The position numbers and the translations under genes are program-made. Source: Planctomycetota bacterium (GTDB taxonomy: Bacteria; Planctomycetota; Phycisphaerae; Sedimentisphaerales; Anaerohalosphaeraceae). From it: 64,000 nucleotides of DNA. The notes under the pieces are model-generated. The model was not told the origin of the DNA and did no database searches. It saw only the letters and a list, made by a program, of their open reading frames with translations. Each line of letters starts with the position of its first letter. Within the stretch, counting starts at the first letter, position 1. Below are positions 8,616 to 17,185 of this stretch, one piece after another. The stretch spans positions 1 through 64,000 of the forward strand of contig VRUI01000004.1 of assembly GCA_019456225.1 (NCBI GenBank). Reading direction: 5' to 3'.

Positions 8616-8965
8616 CCGCCCCGGCAACGTTAAACCTCTAACGCCACAAAGCCGAGACGGCGACCTGTTGTGTCACGTAAAAAAGGGGAAAGGGATCACC
8701 GCCCCGGCAACGTTAAGGCTTTTAACGCTACAAAGCCGAGACGGCGATCTGCGTATCATAAGTAATCCCTTTCATAGTTGTCTACGCAGCTGCCGCCCCG
8801 GCGACGTTAAACCTCTAACGCCACAAAGCCGAGACGGCGCCCTGTACGTACTACATAATCCCCTTCACAGTTATATACGTGGCTGCCGCCCCCCTAGTGC
8901 ATTTTGCTACCAGTTCATACAAATTGGCATGCCGGAACCGTCGGAGACGGCAGCATTTTTCGATT
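8616..8965. repeat. Tandem array of structured 47-nt units
   Basis: Three well-kept units at 8616-8662, 8699-8746 and 8793-8839, plus a degraded fourth at about 8886-8965. Each unit starts CCGCCCCGGC and ends AAAGCCGAGACGGCG; these ends can pair (CGCC/GGCG and CGGC/GCCG). Inside, CGTTA...TAACG forms another stem; unit 2 changes both sides of the loop yet lengthens the stem to CGTTAA/TTAACG. The second and third spacers (46 nt each) share the loop core ATCCC...TTCA...AGTT but have different closing stems (CTGCGTA/TACGCAG and TACGTA/TATACGT). An open frame through the repeats is an artefact. Confidence 0.75.
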
Positions 8966-9094
8966 TATTATTTATGATTGATTATTTATTATTGCTTTTG
9001 CGCGTACATTCTCCGTGATAGTTTTAGCTCTTGTTTAAGCGAATATTGATCTGGAAGTGCGCAAAGAAAAAAGATACAAAGGGCACTGCCAAAC

Positions 9095-9226
9095 ATGCTC
9101 CACCAAGGCCCGACAAGACCTGCACAGAACATGAGGACAGCACCCCTTGTATCCTACGATACAAACGGGGTGCCGTTTTCTCACGACGTTCCTGTGCTCA
9201 AAATTTGTCGGTTTTGGTGGGAACAT
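9095..9226. repeat. Long nested hairpin, MITE- or ncRNA-like
   Basis: The arms pair in order: CCACCAA/TTGGTGG (9100-9106, 9214-9220), CCGACAA/TTGTCGG, GCACAG/CTGTGC, GCACCCC/GGGGTGC and GTATC-CTAC-GATAC at the tip. The result is one long imperfect stem of about 123 nt. A separate small hairpin ATCCGT-AAA-ACGGAT follows at 9225-9239. There is no gene inside. It could be a miniature transposable element or a structured RNA. Confidence 0.7.
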
Positions 9227-9319
9227 CCGTAAAACGGATTCGTAATATTTAATTGTCTGAATTCATAATAGCGATTATTTGGAAAGTTGTCAAGAGAAAA
9301 ATTTTAGAAAGGTTTTTGG

Positions 9320-9425
9320 TTGGGTTTTATGCGGGCCTTTGGCCCTTACCCCCTACCGCAGGGGTAGGGGGTTAAGTGGTTTAGAAACCGCCTTTCGGCG
9401 GAGGCTGATTTTCTATGCGGGCTTC
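9320..9425. other. Cluster of short hairpins
   Basis: Three adjacent inverted repeats: GGGCC-TTT-GGCCC, CCCCCTACC-GCA-GGGGTAGGGGG, and CCGCC-TTT-CGGCGG. No T tract follows, so they are not typical terminators. They lie just beyond the 3' end of the cold-shock gene, which is on the opposite strand. Confidence 0.5.
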
Positions 9426-9438
9426 ATCTGTGAAATAT

Positions 9439-9717
9439 TCAAATTAAAATTTTCATCCTCGGGCCGGTGCTGCTATTAGGATCATTTGATGTAACGTCGC
9501 AGATAGTTACCCTTGTTGCCTTCAGGCCATTTCCTGAATCGAACTGGTCGTACTTAACGGTTACACCATTTCTAAGGCATCTAAATCCTTCGCCGTCGAT
9601 GCAGCTATAATGCACAAAGACATCTTTCCCCTCATCGTTGACTATAAATCCAAATCCCTTTTTTGGGTCAAACCATTTTACTTTACCTTTTTTCATGTCA
9701 TCGTTTTTCTTATCCAT
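9439..9717 (-). CDS. Cold-shock domain protein
   Basis: Single-stranded nucleic-acid-binding protein of the CspA family, an RNA chaperone in the cytoplasm. The cold-shock domain spans about residues 10-75 with [11 protein letters not shown]1 KGFGFI and RNP2-like VFVHYS. Residue order and length fit the family, but there is a short extra N-terminus (MDKKNDD) and a C-terminal tail of about 20 residues. The ATG at 9717 is chosen; a TTG two codons earlier and an ATG eight codons into the chain (just before KKGKVKW) are alternatives and no ribosome binding site decides. It is monocistronic within the repeat island. Confidence 0.88.
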   Translation of the reverse strand: MDKKNDDMKKGKVKWFDPKKGFGFIVNDEGKDVFVHYSCIDGEGFRCLRNGVTVKYDQFDSGNGLKATRVTICDVTSNDPNSSTGPRMKILI

Positions 9718-9874
9718 AATCAAAATCTTTCATAAATAATAAATTCAAAAGCACCCCCCCCTATATATAAGGCGTCTGTGGGGCGGGTTTCTTAATTGTT
9801 GAGCGGGGTATTTTCGGGCAGATGTCGGTATGTGCTGAATAAAGTTTCCTTTTTGGTGAATATCGCCACGGGCT

Positions 9875-9959
9875 TTTCCTCTTACGGCCTAACGGAATTT
9901 CCACTCTAAGCTTCCATTTGGAGGGATGATACGGGGAATATGTGAAAAAGTCAAACAGA
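9875..9959. repeat. 85-bp dispersed repeat, copy 2
   Basis: Second copy of the sequence at 8280-8364, same orientation. It is followed directly by GGGACCTGGTCC, a short palindrome that resembles the GGTACCTGGTAC phrases elsewhere in the window. Confidence 0.85.
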
Positions 9960-9993
9960 AAACAAATGGGACCTGGTCCAATTTTGGCAGAAT

Positions 9994-10075
9994 AGGTAAA
10001 ATAACATCCTGCAATCCTGTCCTTTTCATTAACTTCCCTATTTCCCAACTCATTTGACAAACTCCAAAATCCCTC
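9994..10075. repeat. Dispersed repeat R4, copy 1
   Basis: Shares with 11572-11650 the ordered words AGGTAAAATA, CATCC, GCAATCC, GTCC, CCCTATTT, CCAAC and TTGACAAACTCC. The reverse strand of the second copy reads as a plausible peptide (LGWKIGQLIKRTGLRDAILP), so the pair may be worn copies of one coding fragment. The remainder of 9960-10316 holds phrases such as CCTCTGTGGC and no gene I can support. Confidence 0.6.
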
Positions 10076-10316
10076 GATCATAGACCTGTCCCGGCTGGAG
10101 TTTATCCCGGTTTCACATCGGGGTCGGGATTCAAATTCATAAAATCCGCCAAGATATCGTTAGACATACTATTGCTTTTTTTAAATCTTTTCTCTTTTTT
10201 CCTCTGTGGCCCTCCGTGCCCTCTGTGGCAAAGCTTTTAGTTTTTAAATCCGTGTAATCTGCGTAATCCGCGGATAATTTTTATCGCTGTCCGCTGCCCG
10301 CCGCACGTTGTCCGAA

Positions 10317-10514
10317 CTAATACTCACTCCGGCATGTCCACAATAACAGAATACAAAGAAAAGTAAAGAACAAAACCACACAACCCGCCAAAAAAATCCC
10401 CCGCCAACTTTTTCCTCTTCGCTTGCGTCCCGGTTTCACATCTCCAATTTGGAACCGGAGCGTACTCGGGTCTCCCGTGATCGATTGTTCGAGATTCTGG
10501 GGATTCAGATGCAC
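10317..10514 (-). CDS. Possible small membrane protein, 65 aa
   Basis: An ATG-initiated frame whose product has a basic stretch (KPGRKRRGKSWRG) followed by one strongly hydrophobic segment (IFLAGCVVLFFTFLCILLLW). A convincing ribosome binding site is missing and the frame lies in repeat-rich sequence, so it may be fortuitous. If real it would be a single-pass inner-membrane protein of unknown role. Confidence 0.25.
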   Translation of the reverse strand: MHLNPQNLEQSITGDPSTLRFQIGDVKPGRKRRGKSWRGIFLAGCVVLFFTFLCILLLWTCRSEY

Positions 10515-10637
10515 GCTTCGCCAGTCGGTACGCGGGGCTGGTTCGTCGGCAGCCAGCAGAACAGGGACTAAGAATCGTGTTTTTTATGATTCCTGATATC
10601 AGTTTGAGTTATTGCTGTAAATTCAGGCGTTTTGAGA

Positions 10638-11474
10638 TTACCACCACCACCAGCGACCAGTGCTATCTTGGTGTTGCATCCTGTCAAAATGTCTCCAATC
10701 GACATGGCCATCTACAAAACCAATATTCATTCCTCTAGGTTTCATGTGATCACTGCCAGCGAACCTTTGCCTTGAAGCATGACTTGATGTATCTGGAAGG
10801 GTGTTTAAAGACCAGTTCCAGATTCCGCCGCTTCGTACGTCATAAAAATTAGTATTGTTTCCATCGGTGATCATTGCATCCATTACCAGTTCAGAATCCC
10901 CGGAGTTTTTGATCTTACTCAGTTTGCTGACCCAATTTGACGGTTTGCCGCTAGCCAATAAAGGGGGCCTTATCGAATTCCCGCTACTGTCAAATCTGTC
11001 AAATAAATATATATAGCCAAGCGATCGTTCATGGCTATTTAGTTGGCTTTGTGAAAGATAGCCTTCATCTACGATAGGAAGCGGACTGTTACCAGGCGTA
11101 CCATCAAAGTAGAAGATGCCAAATTGCCAGAATCGAGCATCTGTGGCTTTCTTATACTTATTTGAAGGACAATAAAACATTTTGCTGCCATCAAAACCGG
11201 CCGCTTCTGAAATCTGATTTGTTTGGTCAAAAGTCAGTGCCCAGAGCCAACTCGATTTATGCTCTGGAACCCTGTCGTCATTATCACTTGCATACAGGCG
11301 AACTCCCAGAGCCTGTTGCTTGAGATTGTTCTTGCAAATGAGAGTTCGAGCAATTTCTTTGGCTTTTCCAAGTGCCGGTATGAGAATGGCCAATAGCAAC
11401 GCGATTATCGCAATAACAACCAGCAATTCAATGAGCGTAAACCCTTTTGAGTGAGATTTCTGTTTTGGATTCAT
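10638..11474 (-). CDS. Type II secretion-like pseudopilin (H-X-DG type)
   Basis: A prepilin-type protein of the class expanded in planctomycetes. The prepilin peptidase site is K10-G11-F12-T-L-I-E with a long hydrophobic helix after it ([19 protein letters not shown]). The middle region is a globular beta-rich domain with [12 protein letters not shown]. Near the end, H followed eleven residues later by DGH ([12 protein letters not shown]) resembles the prepilin-processing-associated H-X9-DG motif. The chain ends in four tryptophans, a feature I associate with Phycisphaerae members of this group. AAAGGGG precedes the ATG. It is monocistronic. It probably forms or caps a pseudopilus or surface fibre; its exact partner system is not in this window. 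Confidence 0.85.
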   Translation of the reverse strand: MNPKQKSHSKGFTLIELLVVIAIIALLLAILIPALGKAKEIARTLICKNNLKQQALGVRLYASDNDDRVPEHKSSWLWALTFDQTNQISEAAGFDGSKMFYCPSNKYKKATDARFWQFGIFYFDGTPGNSPLPIVDEGYLSQSQLNSHERSLGYIYLFDRFDSSGNSIRPPLLASGKPSNWVSKLSKIKNSGDSELVMDAMITDGNNTNFYDVRSGGIWNWSLNTLPDTSSHASRQRFAGSDHMKPRGMNIGFVDGHVDWRHFDRMQHQDSTGRWWWW

Positions 11475-11541
11475 TCTATACCCCTTTCAAAAATGCAATA
11501 GTTATCATATATTCGTAAATTAGTAACCGTTCATGTTAACT

Positions 11542-11561
11542 AAAGGCTCCGGGAGCCTTTT
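11542..11561. terminator. Hairpin AAGGCTCC/GGAGCCTT
   Basis: AAAGGCTCC-G-GGAGCCTTTT is a compact GC-rich hairpin with a short T run on the plus strand. No plus-strand gene ends nearby, so a terminator role is uncertain. Confidence 0.3.
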
Positions 11562-11571
11562 CCGGGGGTTT

Positions 11572-11650
11572 AGGTAAAATAGCATCCCGCAATCCCGTCC
11601 GTTTAATTAACTGCCCTATTTTCCAACCCAATTGACAAACTCCCAAATTT
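11572..11650. repeat. Dispersed repeat R4, copy 2
   Basis: Partner of 9994-10075. The surrounding 11475-12028 segment has no supported gene and contains further low-complexity phrases: AAATTAGTGT repeated three times near 11826-11850 and GCTAATTGCTAAATAATTC twice near 11888-11950. Confidence 0.6.
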
Positions 11651-12028
11651 GAGCGAAGCGAAATCCCGACTTCACGTCGGGGCTTATTGCTTTTCGCCTT
11701 ACACTTTTCGCTTTTAACCATCTTTTGTTTTTATCTTGTTTATCCTGTTAATCCTGTCAAAAAAAAACTCCACTTACTACTTACCACAAAACCAACAAAA
11801 AGTAAAGAAAAAAACCCCAAAAAAATTAGTGTAAATTAGTGTAAATTAGTGGTTCAATCTTTTCGTTTTTTTGCTGCCCGCTGTTTGCTAATTGCTAAAT
11901 AATTCTCTTTTTAGCTGATCGCTAATTGCTACTTGCCAATTGCTAAATAATTCTCTTTCCTTCATGTTCTTCTTATTCCTTCACGCACTTCATGGTAAAC
12001 CCCTACTTAGCGACACTACGGGTATCAA

Positions 12029-12196
12029 GAATTTAGTTTACCTCTGAATTAGGTGTCAAAAAACGTTCAAAAGCGCGCACTTTTACCCAAAAAAAGTCAA
12101 AATATCTGTTTTTTTCGCGTTTTCGTTCAATTAATTTCAATTAATTTCAAAAAAAAACGCCCAAAACCATAGGTGGGAAATATCGAAAATATCCAG
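12029..12196. repeat. 168-bp repeat, copy 1 (inverted pair)
   Basis: The reverse complement of 26038-26205 with scattered mismatches. Shared blocks include CCTCTGAATTA, AAAACGTTCAAAAGCGCGC, AAAATATCTGTTT, TTTCGCGTTTTC and AACGCCCAAAACCA. It contains an internal direct repeat (TTAATTTCAATTAATTTCA). No open frame is evident. Confidence 0.85.
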
Positions 12197-12285
12197 AACT
12201 ACATCGATCCGCGAGGAATATCTGCTCGGACCTGGCGTTTGGCGTGACCAAAAAACAGGAAAATGACCGATAACGGGCGCAAAAA

Positions 12286-12356
12286 CTGGGGTACTAGGAT
12301 TCGAACCTAGACAAACAGATTCAGAGTCTGTCGTGCTGCCATTACACTATACCCCA
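12286..12356 (-). tRNA. tRNA-Gln (anticodon CTG)
   Basis: A 71-nt cloverleaf on the minus strand. Acceptor TGGGGTA pairs with TACCCCA, discriminator G at 12286. The anticodon stem ACAGA/TCTGT encloses loop CTCTGAA, giving CTG. The T arm has GGTTCGAATCC. The U1-A72 pair is typical of bacterial tRNA-Gln. CCA is not encoded. Confidence 0.93.
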
Positions 12357-12554
12357 ATAACTATCGCAAATATAAGATTAATACAGAAAAATCATCGAAT
12401 TACAATAATCTAATAGCATATGAGGGATTTTGCAAGAAATATCCTGAAAAAATTGATGAACTTTTCATGTAATAGTTGATAATAACAATAAGATGTGTAA
12501 AATAATTGCTGCTGTTTAAAAGACAAAAGCAATGTATCTTCATTCGGGGGCAAA

Positions 12555-14876
12555 ATGAAGACTGATAATATATCAGAAGTTGATCACACCGGCAGAACCG
12601 GCATGGTGAAATCTCTGCCTGTATTGGTCGTAATAGTCGGTTCCATCCTTTCATTTACCGGTTTCTTCATAATCGCCAACCGTGAGCAATCGAACATCCG
12701 TGCCGAATTTCAGAAGGAGTCTGAAAATCATACGGCGGCACTGAAAAAATCCATTGACGACAAACTCCAGAAATTAGATTCGATAGTCCACTTTTACAAA
12801 AGTTCGGTTTCTGTGGAGCGTGATGAGTTTTCAGATTTTGTCGAAGCATTTCTCGCATCCGAGGCAATAAGCGCTTTGGGATGGGCGCCGCGAGTAATCG
12901 ATTCCCAACGAGAAAGTTTCCAGAAAAAAGCTTATGAAGAAGGACTTGAAGACTTTATGATCTTCGAGCTCAATGAAGAAGGCAAACCTGTCCCATCCGC
13001 TCAGCGAAAGGAATATTTCCCGATTTATTACCTGCAGCCTGAAAAAGAAATCACTCAGGAATACGGTACATTATTAGGCTATGACTTAATGGCAATTGAC
13101 AACAGGGTAGATTCGCTGAATTATTCAAGAGACACCGGAAAACCGTCAATTAGTAAAAAAATACCGCTCCCTACAAACAATGAGAAATTCGGATTCCTTG
13201 TTTTACTTCCTGTTTACAAAACCGCCGCACCAACCGGCACCATTGAAGAGCGAAGGCAAAACCTTGAAGGTTTTGTTGTTGGTTTGATCAGGATCAAAGA
13301 GCTTATCGAAGAGTCGCTCGCGCTCATCAGCACCAGGGGAGTCGAAATCCGGCTGTTTGATTTACATGCCGACAGCAAAAAAACATTTATCTATGGCTAT
13401 GTTCCAGGCCAGTCTGCCCAGACAGATACTTCTCCAAAAGCATCGGCTGACCTTCAGAATAATAAATTTCAGCGTGAAGAAACGTTTTCTGTCGCTGACC
13501 GCAAATGGTTGATTAAAAGCAGCCCGACACCGGCATTGATATCTTTGTTCACAACAGCTCAGCCATGGGGGTTTTTAATTGGCGGTCATATTCTAGCGGT
13601 AATCGGTGCCGGTTATATTATCATCACGGCTAAACGAACCGCCGCGATAGAAGGGCTTGTCAAATTACGGACCAGCGAGCTAAACACAGAACTTAACGAA
13701 CACAAGTTAACTGAAGAAGCTCTCAGAACCAGTGAGCTGCAGTTTCGGACCCTCGTAGAAAATATACCCGGTGCCGTCTTCAGATGCGAGATACATGCGC
13801 CATGGAAAATGGCCCATATCAGCAATGCCGCCCTGGACATAACCGGTTACCCTGCAGACGATTTTCTCGAAGGGAAAATAAATTTCGGCGACATTACAAT
13901 CCCTTCCGATTACAAGATGGTCGAACAGGAGATAACCGAAAGCATAAAAAACAAAACACCTCATGAAATTGAATATGGGATATATCACGCAGACGGATCG
14001 ATCAAATATGTCTATGAACGCGGAGTTGCAATTTACGACACAAACGGTCAGCCGCTTTATCTCGACGGGGTAATCGTTGACATTACCGACCGCAGAAAAA
14101 ACGAAGAAGAACGCGAACGCCTCCTTAGAGCCATCGAAACAAAAAACAAGGAACTCCAGAGCATTGTCTATGTCGCCTCGCACGACCTCAGATCGCCGCT
14201 GGTAAATATCATGGGATTCAGCGATGAACTGAAGATATGCTGCGAAGAATTGAAAGATCTGCTAAGCAGCGACATCCTGACCGGCGATGACAAAAAGGAG
14301 ATTAAAAAACTGCTTGAAGATTCCATACCCCAATCGCTTGGCTTCATTAATTCGGGTACAAACCAGATAAACATGCTAATCAACGGGTTGCTGCAGGTCT
14401 CACGGGCCGGAAGTGTCAGTATCGCAATCGAAACCATTGACATGAACAGCCTCGTCAGCAATGTCGTCGAAAACGTAATATTCCGCGTCAGGGAACTGGG
14501 AGCATCCATTACCATCGGCGACCTGCCTCCGTGCCAGGCCGACGGATCCATGGCTAACCAGGTATTCAGCAATCTCATCGGAAACGCACTTAAATACCTC
14601 GACCCTGAACGAAAAGGACAAATAAATGTCACAGGAATCATAAAGGGCAATAACTGCGTTTACTGCGTCGAAGATAACGGATTAGGCATACCCGAGCAAA
14701 GCGTCGAAAAGGTCTTTGAGATATTCCACCGCCTCAATCCATCGGACACCAAAGGCGGAGAAGGCCTCGGCCTGACAATAGTGACAAGAATACTAGACCG
14801 CCTAAACGGAAGCATCAGCCTCGAATCCAAAGTAGGCAAAGGAAGCAAATTCTACATAACCCTTCCAAAAGCGTAA
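12555..14876 (+). CDS. CHASE-PAS hybrid-less sensor histidine kinase
   Basis: Membrane sensor kinase of 773 aa. Two transmembrane helices (about 20-40 and 335-357) bracket a periplasmic CHASE domain (ALGWAPRV, FPIYYLQP, GYDL). A short coiled coil then leads to a PAS domain with PAC (LVENIPGAVFRCE to DITDRRKNEEE, about 395-510), a HisKA domain with the phosphoacceptor in SHDLRSP (His543), and an HATPase_c domain with N box (NLIGNALKYL), G1 box (EDNGLGIP) and G2 box (GGEGLGLTIV). No receiver domain or response regulator is adjacent, so it is an orphan kinase and its partner is elsewhere. The ligand is unknown; CHASE domains in other bacteria sense small extracellular molecules. Confidence 0.9.
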   Translation: MKTDNISEVDHTGRTGMVKSLPVLVVIVGSILSFTGFFIIANREQSNIRAEFQKESENHTAALKKSIDDKLQKLDSIVHFYKSSVSVERDEFSDFVEAFLASEAISALGWAPRVIDSQRESFQKKAYEEGLEDFMIFELNEEGKPVPSAQRKEYFPIYYLQPEKEITQEYGTLLGYDLMAIDNRVDSLNYSRDTGKPSISKKIPLPTNNEKFGFLVLLPVYKTAAPTGTIEERRQNLEGFVVGLIRIKELIEESLALISTRGVEIRLFDLHADSKKTFIYGYVPGQSAQTDTSPKASADLQNNKFQREETFSVADRKWLIKSSPTPALISLFTTAQPWGFLIGGHILAVIGAGYIIITAKRTAAIEGLVKLRTSELNTELNEHKLTEEALRTSELQFRTLVENIPGAVFRCEIHAPWKMAHISNAALDITGYPADDFLEGKINFGDITIPSDYKMVEQEITESIKNKTPHEIEYGIYHADGSIKYVYERGVAIYDTNGQPLYLDGVIVDITDRRKNEEERERLLRAIETKNKELQSIVYVASHDLRSPLVNIMGFSDELKICCEELKDLLSSDILTGDDKKEIKKLLEDSIPQSLGFINSGTNQINMLINGLLQVSRAGSVSIAIETIDMNSLVSNVVENVIFRVRELGASITIGDLPPCQADGSMANQVFSNLIGNALKYLDPERKGQINVTGIIKGNNCVYCVEDNGLGIPEQSVEKVFEIFHRLNPSDTKGGEGLGLTIVTRILDRLNGSISLESKVGKGSKFYITLPKA

Positions 14877-15316
14877 AGAGTGGCGGCCGCTTCCACCCGC
14901 AGTTTTCGATTTGAATATCCAATAGCGAACAAGGAACAACCAATAACCAACAAAAAACACTCTGATCTACTCATTTCGTGAGAAAGATTGCCCTTAATCG
15001 TACTGCTGGCATCCTGCCCGCAGAAACTGTCGGCAGGATGCCGACAGTACGTTGCCCCAAAATAATCTAGCTCACCTAATTGCTAATTGCTTCAAAATAT
15101 TATATAATAGGAAGGCCACAGAGATAAAAATAGTGTTTCTCTTATCTCTCTTGTTTTCTCTTTTTCCTCTGTGGCTAAAAAACCGTAAAATAAATGCATA
15201 AGCTGCCAATAATCGGATTGAGCCAGATAAATATTTTTGATTTTTAATTTGTCATTTTGATTTTTACATTTTATTTTTTGATCTATCAACCAGAAAACCT
15301 GCCAATATTATTGGAG
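14877..15316. other. Repeat-rich spacer
   Basis: No gene seen. At 14915-14950 is the phrase GAATATCCAATAGCGAACAA, shared with 34590-34618 and 37077-37184. At 14999-15051 is an inverted repeat CGTACTGCTGGCATCCTGCC / GGCAGGATGCCGACAGTACG with a 13-nt loop, related to GCCGGCAAGATGCCGGC at 38050. At 15113-15175 GCCACAGAG and CTCTGTGGC form widely spaced arms. Confidence 0.7.
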
Positions 15317-16303
15317 ATGACAAAATTGTTGAAATTTGGAAACCTTGAACTTGACGTTCCTTTTTTTCAGGCTCCGCTAAGCGGATATACTGACCGGGCG
15401 ATGCGCGTCCTTGCAAAGGAATTCGGTTCGCCTCTTTCGTTTACGGGCGTCCTTCTCGACAAGATCGCCCTGCACGCCGGAGCGGTCAGAAAGCTGGGCC
15501 TTGCCCCGCTGGATGACGAACACCCCGTTGGTGCGCAGATCCTCGGAGCCGACCCGATCAAAATGACGTCAGCCGCCGCGCATTTCGAGAAAATCGGATT
15601 TGACATGATCGACCTGAATTTCGCCTGCCCTGCCCCGAAGGTACTCAGACGCGGACGCGGCGGAGCAATGCTAAACGACCCCGATACTATAAGAGAAATA
15701 TTCCGCAGGGTGCGCGACTGCGTCAAATATCCGGTAACAATGAAACTTCGCATCGGTCACGGCAACGGCAGTGAAAACCGTGAAAAATTCTGGCAGATAT
15801 GCGAAAACGCCGTAGAGGACGGCTGCGACGGGCTTGTAATACACGGAAGAACCGTCCTGGAAAGATACCGCGGAGAATCTAACTGGCAAATTCTTGCAGA
15901 AGTTAAACGCAAGTTCCCGCAGATGACCATTGTCGGCAGCGGCGATATGTTTGAGGCGGCGACAATTGTCAAAAGATTAAACGAAAGCGGCATCGACGGA
16001 GTCCTCATCGCAAGAGGAGCCATCGGAAACCCATGGCTGTTCACCGAGCTAAGAGCGATCTTCGAAGGAAAAGACGATTACCAGCCGCCGACTTTAGCCG
16101 AACAGGGAAAAGTGATCCTTCGCCATTACGAAATGATAGCCGAGCGCCTCTACGGAATAAAGGGAATACGCTACTTCAGAAAATTCGCGGTAGGCTACTG
16201 CAAAAGACACCCCGAAAGAAAAAAAGCACAAATGGCAATAATCTCAGTAAGAAACCGAGACCAGGTCTACGCGGTAGTAAGAGAATGGTTCGGAGTCGAA
16301 TAA
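15317..16303 (+). CDS. dus: tRNA-dihydrouridine synthase
   Basis: FMN- and NADPH-dependent enzyme that reduces uridines in the tRNA D loop. The TIM barrel opens with FQAPLSGYTDRAMR, has the catalytic cysteine in NFACPAPKV and an RGRGGAML segment after it, KLRIGHG, the IHGRT histidine, and the phosphate-binding GSGD and ARGAIGNPW blocks. The order and length (328 aa) fit a DusB/DusA-type enzyme. The start is uncertain: ATG at 15317 is adopted, although GGAG touches it; TTG codons at 15326 or 15329 are spaced better from that GGAG. The gene converges with yebC. Confidence 0.88.
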   Translation: MTKLLKFGNLELDVPFFQAPLSGYTDRAMRVLAKEFGSPLSFTGVLLDKIALHAGAVRKLGLAPLDDEHPVGAQILGADPIKMTSAAAHFEKIGFDMIDLNFACPAPKVLRRGRGGAMLNDPDTIREIFRRVRDCVKYPVTMKLRIGHGNGSENREKFWQICENAVEDGCDGLVIHGRTVLERYRGESNWQILAEVKRKFPQMTIVGSGDMFEAATIVKRLNESGIDGVLIARGAIGNPWLFTELRAIFEGKDDYQPPTLAEQGKVILRHYEMIAERLYGIKGIRYFRKFAVGYCKRHPERKKAQMAIISVRNRDQVYAVVREWFGVE

Positions 16304-16341
16304 ACCCCGCCAATTTAAGCTTGTTCTTCTGGTTATACCAT

Positions 16342-16375
16342 AAAAAAAGAGACGAAGTTTCGTTCATCCCTTTTT
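16342..16375. terminator. Bidirectional terminator between dus and yebC
   Basis: A seven-A run, then GACGAA-GT-TTCGTT, then CCCTTTTTG. The hairpin has T tracts on both strands and sits in the gap between two convergent genes, as expected for a shared intrinsic terminator. The stem is short (6 bp). Confidence 0.5.
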
Positions 16376-16399
16376 GTTTATCGATATTTTCTACGGACA

Positions 16400-17149
16400 C
16401 TAATCCATCTGTTTTGCGATTTCGTCGGGGATGTTGAAGTTTGCGTATACGTTTTGCACGTCGTCGTGATCTTCGAATTCTTCTATCAGGTTCAGGATCT
16501 TTCTTGCCGTTTCCGGGTCGTTGACTTCGATGGAGTTTTGGGGCACCATCGATACTTCAGCCGATTCCGTGGGAATCTCTTTTTCCTGGAGAGCGCCTTT
16601 AATAGCATCAAACGCCGCTGACTGGCATGTAATCTCATACACTTCGCCATGGTTTTCCATGTCGTCGGCACCGGCTTCGAGGATTATATCCATCAATTCA
16701 TCTTCGCCAATCACCTCAGCATTGACAATAAAGACGCCCTTCTTATCGAACATCCAGTTCACACACCCGCTTGCCCCGAGCGAGCCGCCGCGTTTTTCGA
16801 ATATCTTCTTGATCTCAGGTGCCGTGCGGTTGCGATTGTCCGTAAGCCCGTCGATCATGATAGCGATTCCGCCGGGTGCATAACCTTCGTACAGCACATC
16901 GACATACTCAACGCCGCCAAGGTCGCCGGTTCCCTTTTTGATCGCCTTCTCGATAGTATCCTTGGGCATATTCGCCCCTTTGGCCTTATCGATAGCGTAT
17001 CGAAGCGTAAGGTTCTGCGCGGGGTCACCGCCGCCGGCTTTGGCCGCGACAATGATCATCCTGGCAACCTTACTCCATATCTTACCGCGCTTAGCGTCGT
17101 TAGCCGCCTTCTTATGCTTTATACCTGCCCAATGAGAATGTCCAGACAT
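16400..17149 (-). CDS. yebC: YebC/PmpR family regulator / translation factor
   Basis: Conserved 249-aa protein of the YebC/TACO1 family. It starts with the family signature MSGHSHWAGIKHKKAANDAKRG and shows the typical second block NMPKDTIEKAIKKGTG and YEGYAPGG. Family members act as DNA-binding regulators or relieve ribosome stalling on proline-rich stretches. The ATG at 17149 is chosen because the signature begins there and GAGGG lies 8 nt upstream. It is the last gene of a minus-strand operon behind hisG (36-nt gap) that starts with nusA, a context that favours the translation-factor role. Confidence 0.93.
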   Translation of the reverse strand: MSGHSHWAGIKHKKAANDAKRGKIWSKVARMIIVAAKAGGGDPAQNLTLRYAIDKAKGANMPKDTIEKAIKKGTGDLGGVEYVDVLYEGYAPGGIAIMIDGLTDNRNRTAPEIKKIFEKRGGSLGASGCVNWMFDKKGVFIVNAEVIGEDELMDIILEAGADDMENHGEVYEITCQSAAFDAIKGALQEKEIPTESAEVSMVPQNSIEVNDPETARKILNLIEEFEDHDDVQNVYANFNIPDEIAKQMD

Positions 17150-17185
17150 ATTTAAAACCCTCACAAATGAGAAAAAACTATCCTA

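Noticed and set aside
8616-8965. CRISPR array
   Set aside because: Units are 47-48 nt and internally structured, spacers are related to each other in sequence and fold, and no cas gene is present.
8668-9018. 116-codon plus-strand frame
   Set aside because: It is produced by reading through the structured repeats; the peptide merely repeats the unit and has no ribosome binding site.
9761-10081. 106-codon minus-strand frame
   Set aside because: It spans two dispersed repeats and has no recognisable domain or start signal.
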